A stretch of 36,016 bases of DNA from CAWACC01 sp964390695 (GCA_964390695.1 CAYMKI010000011.1:1-36016); one strand, 5' to 3'. Positions 22,507-30,860 are shown, numbered from the stretch's first letter. The notes: a model not told the origin generated them from the letters alone. Program-made: numbers and translations.

Positions 22507-23553
22507 CTACGATTTTGGGGTTTTCGTAATGTCCAGAAAACCCCGAGACCTCTCAAAGCTTTTTTTTGCGATCGCAACAATTTTTTCAAATTCAAGATCG
22601 GAAGTTAATCTGCATAGCTCTTCGCTGAGGGTGATATTGCCAAAGACGGTGGCATCGTCCGTTCCGAGATCGATAGGGTGCTCGCTGTTTAGATGCTCTG
22701 CAATCCAAGGATGGGGGACGGTTATTGAGTGCATCTTAGTTGCCAAAGAGCTCGTCAAGCAAACGGTCACAGGGATTTTTTGCTTTTGAATCCAGGTTTT
22801 AGCCTCTACGCATAAATTGACTCCGTGATCGATGAGGTCCGGTTTAAGCGAGTTTATAATTAGCATTTGATCCTGTTCTTGGGTAGATTCTCCCATATGC
22901 ACAGCGATCTTGAGGTCGTTTTCTTTTGCGCGAAGAAGCTCAGGGATAATCGTTTTAATATCGCCTACTGTAGAAATATCGGAAATGTCGATTCCTATCA
23001 CACCTGCAGAGCGATATTTCAAAGCTAAATCTACGGTGATTTTTGCTAGTTCGATGGAAGAAGATCTTTTAAGGCTTAACATAAGAAGAACTTTCAGCTC
23101 ATCAGAGGCTGCTTCCTGGATACCAGCTAAAACTGTTTTGAGGTGATCTTCATGGCTTTTACCTTCAAGGGTTTTTAGACCGGTTCTCATAAGCACAATT
23201 TGATTGTTGTCGGACTTGAAGCGCTGGCAGGTCTGAATGGTGGCTTCTTTCAGTTTTTCATGCGTGTTGATGATCTGACCTATCATGGGAAATATACCAA
23301 AGGCTTTTTCGTATTCTTTTCCCGAAGCAATTTCTGACATAGCTGTTTGCAAAGCCTGCAGCTGTTCTGGACTTGCATATTTCATGAGCGTTTCCAGAGG
23401 AATCTCTCCTCCCAAATGGCAGTGGGCATTATATTTAGGAAGGGATTTTAGGATTTCTATTTTGTTTTGATTAGATAATGCTGTGCTATTTATGGAGAGG
23501 TTGGCGAAGGGGTCGACTACAGTGTATTGGGCTATTGGGTTTGGGTTATACAT
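22507..23553 (-). CDS. Adenosine-deaminase-family metal-dependent hydrolase
   Basis: It belongs to the amidohydrolase superfamily that deaminates adenosine or related purines. Zinc-site and catalytic motifs are in order: HCHLGG (H44, H46), GIDISD, HMGE (ligand His plus catalytic Glu), DHGV, and LGTDDATVFG with the metal Asp. PHPWIAEHLN precedes the last motif. The frame is open to 23607, but GGAGG eight bases upstream of ATG 23553 marks that as the start (348 aa). It could be adenosine deaminase or an AMP/adenine/N6-methyl-AMP-type deaminase; the substrate cannot be told from sequence. A 9-bp inverted repeat (GGGGTTTTC/GAAAACCCC, 22517-22544) lies within its final codons. Salvage of host nucleosides would suit an intracellular bacterium. 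Confidence 0.85.
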   Translation of the reverse strand: MYNPNPIAQYTVVDPFANLSINSTALSNQNKIEILKSLPKYNAHCHLGGEIPLETLMKYASPEQLQALQTAMSEIASGKEYEKAFGIFPMIGQIINTHEKLKEATIQTCQRFKSDNNQIVLMRTGLKTLEGKSHEDHLKTVLAGIQEAASDELKVLLMLSLKRSSSIELAKITVDLALKYRSAGVIGIDISDISTVGDIKTIIPELLRAKENDLKIAVHMGESTQEQDQMLIINSLKPDLIDHGVNLCVEAKTWIQKQKIPVTVCLTSSLATKMHSITVPHPWIAEHLNSEHPIDLGTDDATVFGNITLSEELCRLTSDLEFEKIVAIAKKSFERSRGFLDITKTPKS

Positions 23554-23648
23554 GGTAGCATCCTCCAGAGATTGTTTTAGATAACTCGCTAATATAGCCA
23601 AGACCATAATATTTTAAAAGGTTTGTCATAAAAATATTCATGATATTA

Positions 23649-23676
23649 TTGAGATCGTCGTTAAATGTGTTATGTT
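23649..23676 (+). promoter_or_regulatory. Possible promoter for the 119-aa protein
   Basis: TTGAGA (23649-23654) and TATGTT (23671-23676) are separated by 16 nt, in the 205-nt divergent space between the deaminase and the next + strand gene. Confidence 0.4.
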
Positions 23677-23758
23677 GGTTTAGCCAGCAAAAAAAGCTTG
23701 CTCAAAATACTTGGAGAATGTTTAATTAATCTCCATATATAACCAAGGAGATCCTATT

Positions 23759-24118
23759 ATGTTGCCTTTAGTTTTTCAGTCAGCGAAAATATTTGCGGGA
23801 CTCTATTTTGTCATGAACGAATATAATCAGGCCAATACACTCAGCTGGTTGTCTTATAAGTTAGATCGTTTAGACAGTTTAATTGGCATAAAAGAACGAA
23901 GTGGTGAATTTGACAATGAAATTCAAAACCAGATCATCAAAACAGATCCAAAGAAAATAACAAAGCCTAAAAGAATCGATGTGGATGGAACAAAGTTACC
24001 TGTTGAACAAGCCAAGCAGGTTAGAGAGCAAATGGCTAGAGACTTCAATGAGCAGCTTATAAATAACATTAGTCTTGTCGCCAATCTCTGTTTTAAACCA
24101 AAGAAGCTGAATCAGTAA
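23759..24118 (+). CDS. Hypothetical protein, 119 aa, unrecognised
   Basis: I do not recognise this family. AAGGAG at 23745-23750 with 8-nt spacing supports the ATG at 23759. The first 20 residues are hydrophobic (LPLVFQSAKIFAGLYFVM), possibly a membrane anchor or secretion signal. The rest is charged and helical, with a KKITKPKRIDVDGTKLPV basic stretch and a second helix (QAKQVREQMARDFNEQLINN). A hairpin with a T-run follows the stop, so it forms its own transcription unit. Size and features would suit a small secreted or inclusion-membrane protein, but that is a guess. Confidence 0.65.
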   Translation: MLPLVFQSAKIFAGLYFVMNEYNQANTLSWLSYKLDRLDSLIGIKERSGEFDNEIQNQIIKTDPKKITKPKRIDVDGTKLPVEQAKQVREQMARDFNEQLINNISLVANLCFKPKKLNQ

Positions 24119-24134
24119 TTAGTGATTCGTAGAT

Positions 24135-24164
24135 AAAACTCCCCCCCCTGCTAGGAGAGTTTTT
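24135..24164 (+). terminator. Intrinsic terminator after the 119-aa gene
   Basis: AAAACTC (from 24135) pairs with GAGTTTT (to 24164), and CCT (24147-24149) with AGG around a GCT loop, leaving unpaired C residues on the 5' side. The 3' arm ends in five Ts. It lies 17 nt after the stop codon and 22 nt before the next start. Confidence 0.7.
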
Positions 24165-24186
24165 AATAAATATATAGGAGGAAGCC

Positions 24187-24792
24187 ATGCAAGTTACCAC
24201 AATTTGCAATACCGCAGTGTTTCAAATGAAGATTTTAGAAACGGAAGAAGAGTTAAAAAATATTCAAGGTACCTTGTCGGAATATTCTCAAGCTGTCGAA
24301 CAGTTGGAAGGAAGCAGCCTAGATGAACGCATTAAAAATATTTATCAGGCTAATCGCTCTATGCTGAAGGACATCGAAGAGATTGTTAGTTATAAATTAT
24401 GCCTTGAAGAGCACTTTATTAATTCTAAAGTGATAGTGGCTCTTGATAAAACGCATGCTAAGGTACAAGCTGTGGGCATTTTAATGGTGAATAGAGATCA
24501 TTTGACTCCGAAGTGCGTGGAGCTGCATTCCTTGGCGACCGCATACTGGAACATAGACCCATCAAATACGACGACTCCTCCATACAAAGTGAAAGGCGCA
24601 GGCACTGCTGTTGTCAAATTCTGCAGCCAGTTAGGTAAGAAATATGGCACCCAGGGTGAAATATATTTACACTCTCTTACTTCTTCTGTTGGATTCTATT
24701 ATAAATTGGGATTTAAAATGATGGAGCCCAAGTTTTCGTCGTACGAGATGTTCTTAGATGCCAAAGGGGCGGAAACATTAGGGGTACTCTAA
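24187..24792 (+). CDS. GNAT-family acetyltransferase
   Basis: The C-terminal half has the GNAT pattern: a central strand VQAVGILMVNR, then VKGAGTAVVKFCSQLGKKYG (acetyl-CoA pyrophosphate loop of the form VxGxGT plus helix), then EIYLHSLTSSVGFYYKLGF, the typical last strand-helix with a Tyr-rich FYYKLGF. The N-terminal 75 residues are a glutamate-rich helical extension not usual for GNATs. The substrate is unknown. AGGAGGAAG at 24176-24184 gives a very strong start for ATG 24187. The gene follows the preceding terminator by 22 nt, so its promoter is unclear and may depend on read-through. Confidence 0.8.
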   Translation: MQVTTICNTAVFQMKILETEEELKNIQGTLSEYSQAVEQLEGSSLDERIKNIYQANRSMLKDIEEIVSYKLCLEEHFINSKVIVALDKTHAKVQAVGILMVNRDHLTPKCVELHSLATAYWNIDPSNTTTPPYKVKGAGTAVVKFCSQLGKKYGTQGEIYLHSLTSSVGFYYKLGFKMMEPKFSSYEMFLDAKGAETLGVL

Positions 24793-24874
24793 ACCGAACC
24801 TTTGCCTCACCCCGTGAAATCTATGACACGGCATTTGCTTTGATATGTTTATTTATGTTAGATTGCATTAAAAC

Positions 24875-24880
24875 TATAAT
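24875..24880 (+). promoter_or_regulatory. Possible -10 box close to the photolyase start
   Basis: A perfect TATAAT at 24875-24880 lies 14 nt before the phrB ATG. The matching -35 region (TTTATG, 17 nt upstream) is poor. If used, the transcript would begin near 24887 with a leader of about 8 nt and no Shine-Dalgarno. Confidence 0.35.
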
Positions 24881-24894
24881 GATGATCATCTGCT

Positions 24895-26304
24895 ATGCCG
24901 AAAAAATTCCGAAAGGCCTTATTTGTATTTAGAAGAGACCTGCGTATTGAAGATAACACAGGCTTGATTTATGCCTTAAAGAATGCCGAGCAGGTCCTGT
25001 GCGCTTTTATTTTTACTCCTGAGCAGATTCAAAACAATCCCTTCAGAGGGGAGCGCTGCCTGCAATTCATGCTGGAATCCTTAGAAGATCTGCAGGCGCA
25101 GCTGCAGAGAAAAAAAGGGCATCTTTATCTGTTTTACGATCGTCCGGAGAAAATCGTCGAGAGATGTCTCAAAGACCTCCATGTGGACCTTGTGGTTGTA
25201 AATCGAGATTATACTCCTTACAGCATCGATAGAGATAAAAAAATTGAAGCCGTGTGCCGCAAGATGGGCGGTGAATTTCGGTCATTCGATGATGCCCTCC
25301 TGCATCCACCGGAGGATACGCTCAAGTCGGATGGAAAGCCCTATACCGTATTTACTCCATATTATCGCAATGCCCTGCGTTTAGATGTGCGGCCTGTTGC
25401 TGCGAATCCTTATGACAACTATTACTGCGAGCCTATAGCCTTTTCCAAAGATACATCCCTTTTTCAAGAGATATTACAGCAGCGCTCCGTTCAAGCCAAG
25501 GGAGGAAGGCAAGCGGCACTTGATATTTTGAAGGGCCTGCACTATTTTCAAGATTATAAGCACGTGCGCGATTTTCCCGCCAAGAATGCCACCACGCATC
25601 TCTCAGCGCATCTTAAGTTCAACACATGTTCTATCCGGGAAGTCTATCATGCCATGGCCAAAGCCCTGGGAAAAGATAGCGACCTTGTCCGTTCGTTGTA
25701 TTGGCGCGACTTTTTTTCCTGTATAGCTTTTCATTTTCCTTTTGTTTTCGGAAGGTGTTTTCATCCCAGATTTGACAAACTGGCCTGGGAAAATGACGAA
25801 GGTAAATTCAAGCAATGGTGTGAAGGTAAAACCGGGTTTCCCCTTGTAGATGCTGGCATGCGGGAGATGAACCAAACTGGATATATGCAAAACCGCGTCA
25901 GGATGGTCACAGCGTCATTTCTGGTCAAGGATTTGCATATTGACTGGAGATGGGGGGAGAAGTATTTTGCGCAAAAATTGATCGATTACGACCCAGCTGT
26001 CAACAACGGCAATTGGCAGTGGTCTGCCAGCACTGGATGCGACGCCCAGCCATATTTTCGCATATTTAACCCATGGTCGCAACAGGAGAAATTCGACCAA
26101 GAGGCATTGTACATCAAGGAATGGATTCCGGAGCTGGAACAGCTGCCCGTAAAGACTATTCATGAATGGTATAAACAGGATTATGGCGTAAGGAAAAACG
26201 GTTATCCTGCGCCCATCTTAGAGCATGCAAAAGAGTCTAAAATAACTTTGGAAAATTACAAGAAGGTAGGCAAATATGACTTCCAAAATGAATTCTTCGT
26301 ATAA
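24895..26304 (+). CDS. phrB: Deoxyribodipyrimidine photolyase
   Basis: Photolyase repairs UV-induced pyrimidine dimers using blue light, with FAD as cofactor. The N-terminal alpha/beta domain begins KALFVFRRDLRIEDNTGL at residue 7 and would hold the antenna chromophore. The C-terminal FAD domain has LYWRDFFSCIAF, KTGFPLVDAGMREMNQTGYM, NRVRMVTASFLVKDL, the DWRWGEKYFA block, and DYDPAVNNGNWQWSASTGCD followed by FRIFNPW, all hallmarks of class I CPD photolyases including the tryptophan electron-transfer positions. At 469 aa it is full length. The reading frame of tspO overlaps its 3' end by 29 nt, implying coupled translation. No Shine-Dalgarno is visible at ATG 24895. Confidence 0.95.
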   Translation: MPKKFRKALFVFRRDLRIEDNTGLIYALKNAEQVLCAFIFTPEQIQNNPFRGERCLQFMLESLEDLQAQLQRKKGHLYLFYDRPEKIVERCLKDLHVDLVVVNRDYTPYSIDRDKKIEAVCRKMGGEFRSFDDALLHPPEDTLKSDGKPYTVFTPYYRNALRLDVRPVAANPYDNYYCEPIAFSKDTSLFQEILQQRSVQAKGGRQAALDILKGLHYFQDYKHVRDFPAKNATTHLSAHLKFNTCSIREVYHAMAKALGKDSDLVRSLYWRDFFSCIAFHFPFVFGRCFHPRFDKLAWENDEGKFKQWCEGKTGFPLVDAGMREMNQTGYMQNRVRMVTASFLVKDLHIDWRWGEKYFAQKLIDYDPAVNNGNWQWSASTGCDAQPYFRIFNPWSQQEKFDQEALYIKEWIPELEQLPVKTIHEWYKQDYGVRKNGYPAPILEHAKESKITLENYKKVGKYDFQNEFFV

Positions 26305-26770
26305 GTTTCGATCCCTTTTCTTTTTTTTGCTGCTTTGCTTTGCTGTTGAAATTGCGGGGGGGTGGTTGACGCAAACCTCTGTCAATGACTGGTATCAAAC
26401 TTTAAACAAGCCCAGCTTTAACCCACCCAATTGGGTATTTGGGCCTGTGTGGACGGTGTTATATGTGTTGATAGCAGTTTCGGGTTGGTTGGTATATTGT
26501 ACACCTGACAGCTCAAGCCGTAGAAGAGGGCTAGTCATTTACGGGGTTCAACTCTGTCTGAATGTCTTGTGGTCGTTTTGCTTCTTTTTCTTAAAAAACC
26601 CCTGGTTGGGATTTCTGGATATTTTAGCTTTGCTAGGCGTTATAGCGGGTATGATCGTGCTCTTTTGGCCGGTATCGAGAGCCGCTTCGGTATTGCTGTG
26701 GCCATATTTAATATGGACTTGCTATGCGATGTTGTTGAATGCTTCGATTGTGATCTTGAATATTTACTGA
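26276..26770 (+). CDS. tspO: TspO/MBR-family tryptophan-rich sensory protein
   Basis: TspO is a five-helix membrane protein that binds porphyrins and, in phototrophs, links oxygen/light signals to tetrapyrrole metabolism. Five hydrophobic helices are visible. The conserved first loop DWYQTLNKPSFNPPNWVFGPVWTVLY spans residues 37-62, and later helices contain LNVLWSFCFFFLKNPWLG. It has 164 aa from ATG 26276; ATG 26288 is an alternative, and both lie inside phrB. The coupling with a photolyase suggests a shared light or photooxidative-stress role. Its stop overlaps the stop of the convergent SDR gene by 7 nt. Confidence 0.93.
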   Translation: MTSKMNSSYKFRSLFFFLLLCFAVEIAGGWLTQTSVNDWYQTLNKPSFNPPNWVFGPVWTVLYVLIAVSGWLVYCTPDSSSRRRGLVIYGVQLCLNVLWSFCFFFLKNPWLGFLDILALLGVIAGMIVLFWPVSRAASVLLWPYLIWTCYAMLLNASIVILNIY

Positions 26771-28218
26771 TCGATTTTTGAAGCTTTTTCTTGGGCTATA
26801 GCGCGGGCCATGCGGCTGAAGATGAAATAATGAAAAGGCAGCATCGCATACCAGTACAAACGCCCCATAAAACCTTTAGGTCGAAATGTAGCGGTTTGGG
26901 TGAGTGTTTTTTTGGAGGCATCAATGGCAAACTCCAGCCAGGCCTCACCCGGCAGTTTCATTTCGGCGTAAAGGATAAGGTGTCCGCTGTCTTTATCGGC
27001 CTTTAGTACGCGCCAAAAATCAATCGAGTCGCCGATTTCTATTTCGGTGGGATGTCTTCTGCCTCTATTCAGGCCTGTCCCCCCTACAAATTGATCCATC
27101 AGGCCTCGTAGGCGCCAGGCCCAGTTCATGCTATACCAGCCACGGTTTCCGCCGATGCTCCAGATGTTCAATTGTACTTGTTTTAGAGGTATGGTGATGG
27201 GCACGATCTGCTCATCTTTAAGGCAGCCCTCTTGAGGGACTTCTAGCAGGTTTTCGATATTCGCGTTGGTTCTTTTGATGTCCCAGGCGTCCATCCACGT
27301 GGAGATAACCTCATTCTGTTGAATTTTCTGAAAAGTTAGCGATAGAGCCTCTTCAAATGTCAGGCAACGATGTGGCAAGATTGCGTCGATGGCGGTGTTT
27401 TTTTTGCGCGTGTTTTGTTTCATGCTTTCTACTAAATATTGGCAGATGGAGAATTTCACCGAGGTGATAAATACCAGCCAGTAGCTGGACAGACGCGGAG
27501 TGAGGAGTGGGACGTTAAGGATATATCTTTTAAGTTTCCTGAAAGAGGCATACCTTAGGAGAATATCTTTAAAAGAGAGTATTTCCGGGCCTGCAATATC
27601 AAAGGTTTTATTATAGCAAGCTTCATTAAGCAAGACATGGCTTAGATAGTAGAGCACATCGCCTACAGCAATGGGTTGGCAGTAACTGTTCACCCATTTC
27701 GGGGCGATCATCACAGGCAGCTTTTCTACCAAGTCTCGAATGATTTCAAAGGAGGCGCTGCCGGATCCGATGATAATGCTGGCGCGGAGTATGGTAGCCG
27801 GAATGGGTGACGATTTGATCACATTTTCAACCGCTAGGCGTCCTTGAAGGTGGGGAGATAAGTGTATTTCATCTTCGATGATGCCTGCAAGGTAAATAAT
27901 CTGCTTACAGCGGGTCATTTGGATGAGGGAAATGAAATTATGGGCTAAAGCTTCTTCTTCTTGTGTTAGGTTTTGGACCAGGTTTCCCATCGAGTGGATG
28001 AGATAATAGACCGCTTCGATATCTACAGGGAGGGGGTCAATATGTGCAGGGTCTTTGAAATCACCGTAGAGGACATGTAGTCGTGTCGAGTTCCCGACTT
28101 TGAGTTGTATGCCTTTAATTCTGGAAAGAGCAAATACTTCATGACCCATTTCCAGTAGTTGGTAGATAATTCTTTTGCCGATGAAGCCTGTGGAGCCTGT
28201 TACCAAAATTTTTGCCAT
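26764..28218 (-). CDS. SDR-family oxidoreductase with C-terminal DUF2867 domain
   Basis: The N-terminal 300 residues are an extended/atypical SDR Rossmann domain: ILVTGSTGFIGKRIIYQLL (NAD(P)-binding GxxGxxG) at residues 4-22, then YYLIHSMG and TILRASIIIGSGSASFE further on. The C-terminal part from about residue 355 (IGGNRGWYSMNWAWRLRG, GRRHPTEIEIGDSIDFWRV, RPKGFMGRLYWYAMLPFH) is DUF2867. It has 484 aa. Proteins of this architecture are, from memory, often encoded beside photolyases and other light-response genes, which fits the convergent phrB-tspO neighbours here. The precise substrate is unknown. It starts at ATG 28216-28218 with no clear Shine-Dalgarno. Confidence 0.88.
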   Translation of the reverse strand: MAKILVTGSTGFIGKRIIYQLLEMGHEVFALSRIKGIQLKVGNSTRLHVLYGDFKDPAHIDPLPVDIEAVYYLIHSMGNLVQNLTQEEEALAHNFISLIQMTRCKQIIYLAGIIEDEIHLSPHLQGRLAVENVIKSSPIPATILRASIIIGSGSASFEIIRDLVEKLPVMIAPKWVNSYCQPIAVGDVLYYLSHVLLNEACYNKTFDIAGPEILSFKDILLRYASFRKLKRYILNVPLLTPRLSSYWLVFITSVKFSICQYLVESMKQNTRKKNTAIDAILPHRCLTFEEALSLTFQKIQQNEVISTWMDAWDIKRTNANIENLLEVPQEGCLKDEQIVPITIPLKQVQLNIWSIGGNRGWYSMNWAWRLRGLMDQFVGGTGLNRGRRHPTEIEIGDSIDFWRVLKADKDSGHLILYAEMKLPGEAWLEFAIDASKKTLTQTATFRPKGFMGRLYWYAMLPFHYFIFSRMARAIAQEKASKIDQ

Positions 28219-28284
28219 CGAAAATTGCCTTATACATATTTAGCTGTATAGTAAGGATCTGGGTAATATTAGGCAATTTCGGTT

Positions 28285-29658
28285 TTAAAAAAGGCTCTCT
28301 GCCAGCTTTTTGGCGATTACCTCGAAACCGCGCAGCGGAGGGTATTTCTCCGAAAGCAGATGCAGGACGGCTTTATTTCTTTCGTCTTCATTGGGAATCG
28401 AATCGCTGAGCTCTTGGACAAGTTGTTTATACTCCGGTTCCAATCTATCAAAGTCATAACCCACATTGGATAGCATCACGATAGTCAGATCGTGCTCAGG
28501 CATATACAATAGAAAAGATCGAAAAGATCCTATGCTGCCTTGGTGATGGATCATGGTTCCTATTTCACCGGTGTCTATAATCATTCCATAGGCATAGCCT
28601 TCAGTATAAGGTCTTATAGCCAATGGATAAATCTCTAAAGGCAAGACAGACTGATCTTTATGCAAAGCCTGACACCAAAGATATAAGTCATAGGCTGAGG
28701 AAATCATCGAACCGGCTCCTCGCGCGCAGCTTAGATCTTCGTTATATTGGCGAGGGTAAAGGTCCGAGATTTGTCCTGTGGGGTCGTATTGGTAGGGAGG
28801 CGCTAGCCGATGGAGGTGTTGAAAATTTACCAGGTCGTTCCAGCTACCTCTATCAATGTTGGTAGTTGAGGACATGCTGATGAAATCGAAGAGCTCATTT
28901 TGCATATAATCCGAGATTGGGGTGTGCGTAATAGCTTCAATGATTTCGGCAATAAGCAGATAGCCTGTATTGTTATAGGCGAATTTTGTCCCCGGAACAA
29001 ATTGTAGAGGTTCGTTTTTGATCAAGGCCATGATTTCAATAGGGGTGTGATAACTATCAAACCAATGCATCTCGGTATCGACTAGATTTGAATATCCGGA
29101 GGCGTTGTATTCAGTATAGTTGACAATGCCGGATGTGTGTGTAAGCAAATGGTGTAAGGTAACTTCATGCGTCCAGGCAGGCATCTTTCCGTCCCATATG
29201 GGTGAGGTTTCGGGTAGGAACCTCGCGACAGGAGCTTGTAGTAAGTCTTGGACATGTGCAAGCCTTTCTACATTCGATTCCGTAGAGAATGAGGCTGAGA
29301 GGGCTTTCAATAAGGCTATAGCAAAAAATTGCTTAGAGACAGATCCGATTTGAAACTGCGTTGGGTAAGCGGCTTCGACGAGGGCTGGCACACTCTTGAG
29401 CTGCAATATAAATTGACCTTTTCGGGCAATCAGGATTTCCCCGTCTAAAAGACCCTGCATGTGATATTGTCTGACAAATTCCATGAATTCAAAAAGTCTG
29501 TCATCCAATATCTCAGTGTTTTTTTTGGGTGAATCTATTTCAGCAGGAGCAAGGTTGGCGTTTGCGGATACGGGCGAAAAAAGGGAGATATTAAAAAAAC
29601 TAGAGGCCGCGGCTAATATTAAAATAACTATTAAGGAAATTAAACGATTAGGGTGCAT
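28285..29658 (-). CDS. Secreted serine hydrolase, beta-lactamase/PBP4-type fold
   Basis: It is a class C beta-lactamase-related (family S12-like) hydrolase. A signal peptide is evident (RLISLIVILILAAASSFF, cleavage probably near SANA). The SxxK motif is S106-V-S-K109 in QIGSVSKQFFA, the YxN motif is Y228-N-N in KFAYNNTGY, and HHQGSIGSFRS near residue 370 is the third (HxG) motif, so catalysis looks intact. LLTHTSGI precedes the middle motif. Family members act as D-amino-acid peptidases, esterases or peptidoglycan-editing enzymes. A role on the reduced chlamydial cell wall is possible but inferred. It has 457 aa; the start ATG has AGGA upstream. Resistance to beta-lactams should not be assumed. 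Confidence 0.88.
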   Translation of the reverse strand: MHPNRLISLIVILILAAASSFFNISLFSPVSANANLAPAEIDSPKKNTEILDDRLFEFMEFVRQYHMQGLLDGEILIARKGQFILQLKSVPALVEAAYPTQFQIGSVSKQFFAIALLKALSASFSTESNVERLAHVQDLLQAPVARFLPETSPIWDGKMPAWTHEVTLHHLLTHTSGIVNYTEYNASGYSNLVDTEMHWFDSYHTPIEIMALIKNEPLQFVPGTKFAYNNTGYLLIAEIIEAITHTPISDYMQNELFDFISMSSTTNIDRGSWNDLVNFQHLHRLAPPYQYDPTGQISDLYPRQYNEDLSCARGAGSMISSAYDLYLWCQALHKDQSVLPLEIYPLAIRPYTEGYAYGMIIDTGEIGTMIHHQGSIGSFRSFLLYMPEHDLTIVMLSNVGYDFDRLEPEYKQLVQELSDSIPNEDERNKAVLHLLSEKYPPLRGFEVIAKKLAESLF

Positions 29659-29727
29659 TAGATATCCTGTTTATGAATACTTAGGTAATATTATACTTTC
29701 TTGTAATATAATATATCGAGTAAAAAC

Positions 29728-29756
29728 TTGTTCAAAGTTAAATTTTTTTGTGATAC
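29728..29756 (+). promoter_or_regulatory. Predicted promoter of the Nudix-peroxiredoxin operon
   Basis: TTGTTC (29728-29733) and TGATAC (29751-29756) are 17 nt apart in an AT-rich divergent region. The start would be near 29763, with a 56-nt leader. Confidence 0.5.
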
Positions 29757-29818
29757 ACTGGCTGGATCGTTGGATTAGTAATCATTTATATAAAAAATAT
29801 TTGCTTGAGGTTGTATTC

Positions 29819-30241
29819 ATGAAAAATGATAGTCCAAAACCGAGGGTTGGTGTGGGCGTTATACTTTTAAATAACGGTAAAGTGCTGTTGGGAAAGAGAA
29901 AAGGCGCGCACGGAGCCGGAGAATGGGCGTTGCCCGGAGGGCATCTAGAATTTGGCGAGGCAGTAGAAGCTTGCGCCAGAAGAGAGTTGTTGGAAGAGAC
30001 CGGTTTGATTGCCGAATCCATGCGTTTAGGTACCTGGGTGAATGACATTATAGAAATAGATAGGCATTATGTAACGTTATTTGTCATTGTAGACAAATTT
30101 AGAGGAGAGTTGCAATTAATGGAACCGCATAAATGTGAAGGGTGGAGTTGGTTTGAATGGAGTGCTCTACCATCGCCCCTATTTTTACCTGTTGTTTCGT
30201 TAATTGAAAAAATGCAATTAGGTGTTGACACAATCATTTAA
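29819..30241 (+). CDS. Nudix hydrolase (MutT/NUDT15-like)
   Basis: Nudix enzymes hydrolyse nucleoside diphosphate-X compounds such as oxidised nucleotides. The box GX5EX7REUXEEXGU is complete at residues 41-63 (GHLEFGE, then ARRELLEETGL). The N-terminal strand VGVGVILLNNGKVLLGKRKG and the W/G-rich EWALPGG before the box resemble NUDT15-type pyrophosphatases. The frame is open far upstream to 29483, across the neighbouring gene, but GAGG at 29807-29810 places the start at ATG 29819 (140 aa). Only 11 nt separate it from a peroxiredoxin, giving a coherent oxidative-damage operon: nucleotide-pool cleaning plus peroxide removal. Confidence 0.9.
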   Translation: MKNDSPKPRVGVGVILLNNGKVLLGKRKGAHGAGEWALPGGHLEFGEAVEACARRELLEETGLIAESMRLGTWVNDIIEIDRHYVTLFVIVDKFRGELQLMEPHKCEGWSWFEWSALPSPLFLPVVSLIEKMQLGVDTII

Positions 30242-30252
30242 AGGAAAAGACC

Positions 30253-30849
30253 ATGACTAGTGCCTTAAGAAGAGCTGCGTGTCCTTCCATAAGTTCTCGT
30301 GTAGCTAAACAAGCTTGTCATCCTTTGAAAAAGGGAGATAGATTTCCCTATGTCATACTGACCACCTATGAAGGGGGAGTTCGTAAGAATTTTTCTACTT
30401 TACAGGCTTTGATGGGGCGCAGAGCGGTGGTATTTACCGTGCCAGGAGCTTTTACTCCTGTTTGCACCAATGTGCATTTGGCCAGCTTTAAAAAAGATAT
30501 GGACAGGATTTTTCAGATGGGAGCTGGTAAAATCATCTGTGTGGCACCGGATAAGCTGGATGTGGCGCACGCTTGGAATGTTCAGTATGGCGATCCCCGC
30601 ATCGAAATGTGGGCAGATAATGTTGGAGAATTGACAGACGCTTTGGGATTAGGACTAGATTTATCTGGAGATAGGGCCCTCGGGTATGCTTTGAAAAGAT
30701 CGGCTATGGTGATCAATGCCACGCAGGTGGAATGGATCGAAATAGAAGAAAATCCAGATAGCTGCGTCAAGTCGCATGCCAAGCATGTTTGCGAGTATTT
30801 ACAGCAAACATCAGTGCTTAATAGCATCCGCAATACACATGATGAATAA
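30253..30849 (+). CDS. Peroxiredoxin (Prx5-type)
   Basis: It reduces peroxides through a cysteine thiol. The motif PGAFTPVCTN gives the peroxidatic cysteine C71. IICVAPDKLDVAHAWN, the following MWADNVGELTDALGL and ALKRSAMVINATQVEWIEIE match the Prx5/AhpE-like subgroup, where PGAFTPxC is standard. It is 198 aa, with about 25 extra residues at the N-terminus that contain two cysteines (AACPSISSRVAKQACH). Other cysteines (C155-region DSCVKSH, HVCEYL) could resolve the disulfide. AAAGGA before ATG 30253 is a good start. A hairpin follows the stop, so it closes the Nudix operon. Confidence 0.9.
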   Translation: MTSALRRAACPSISSRVAKQACHPLKKGDRFPYVILTTYEGGVRKNFSTLQALMGRRAVVFTVPGAFTPVCTNVHLASFKKDMDRIFQMGAGKIICVAPDKLDVAHAWNVQYGDPRIEMWADNVGELTDALGLGLDLSGDRALGYALKRSAMVINATQVEWIEIEENPDSCVKSHAKHVCEYLQQTSVLNSIRNTHDE

Positions 30850-30860
30850 ACAAGGGGTAT

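Noticed and set aside
22266..22595. Leucine/serine repeat protein (SLRSLLSLRSL) on the minus strand, and a TLTTITT repeat protein on the plus strand
   Set aside because: Both are translations of the 9-nt array, which keeps any frame open because its period is a multiple of 3; they also overlap the fold-back structure and the deaminase gene.
29483..29818. Upstream extension of the Nudix frame
   Set aside because: It overlaps the signal-peptide end of the serine hydrolase on the other strand and the predicted promoter; a proper ribosome-binding site supports ATG 29819.
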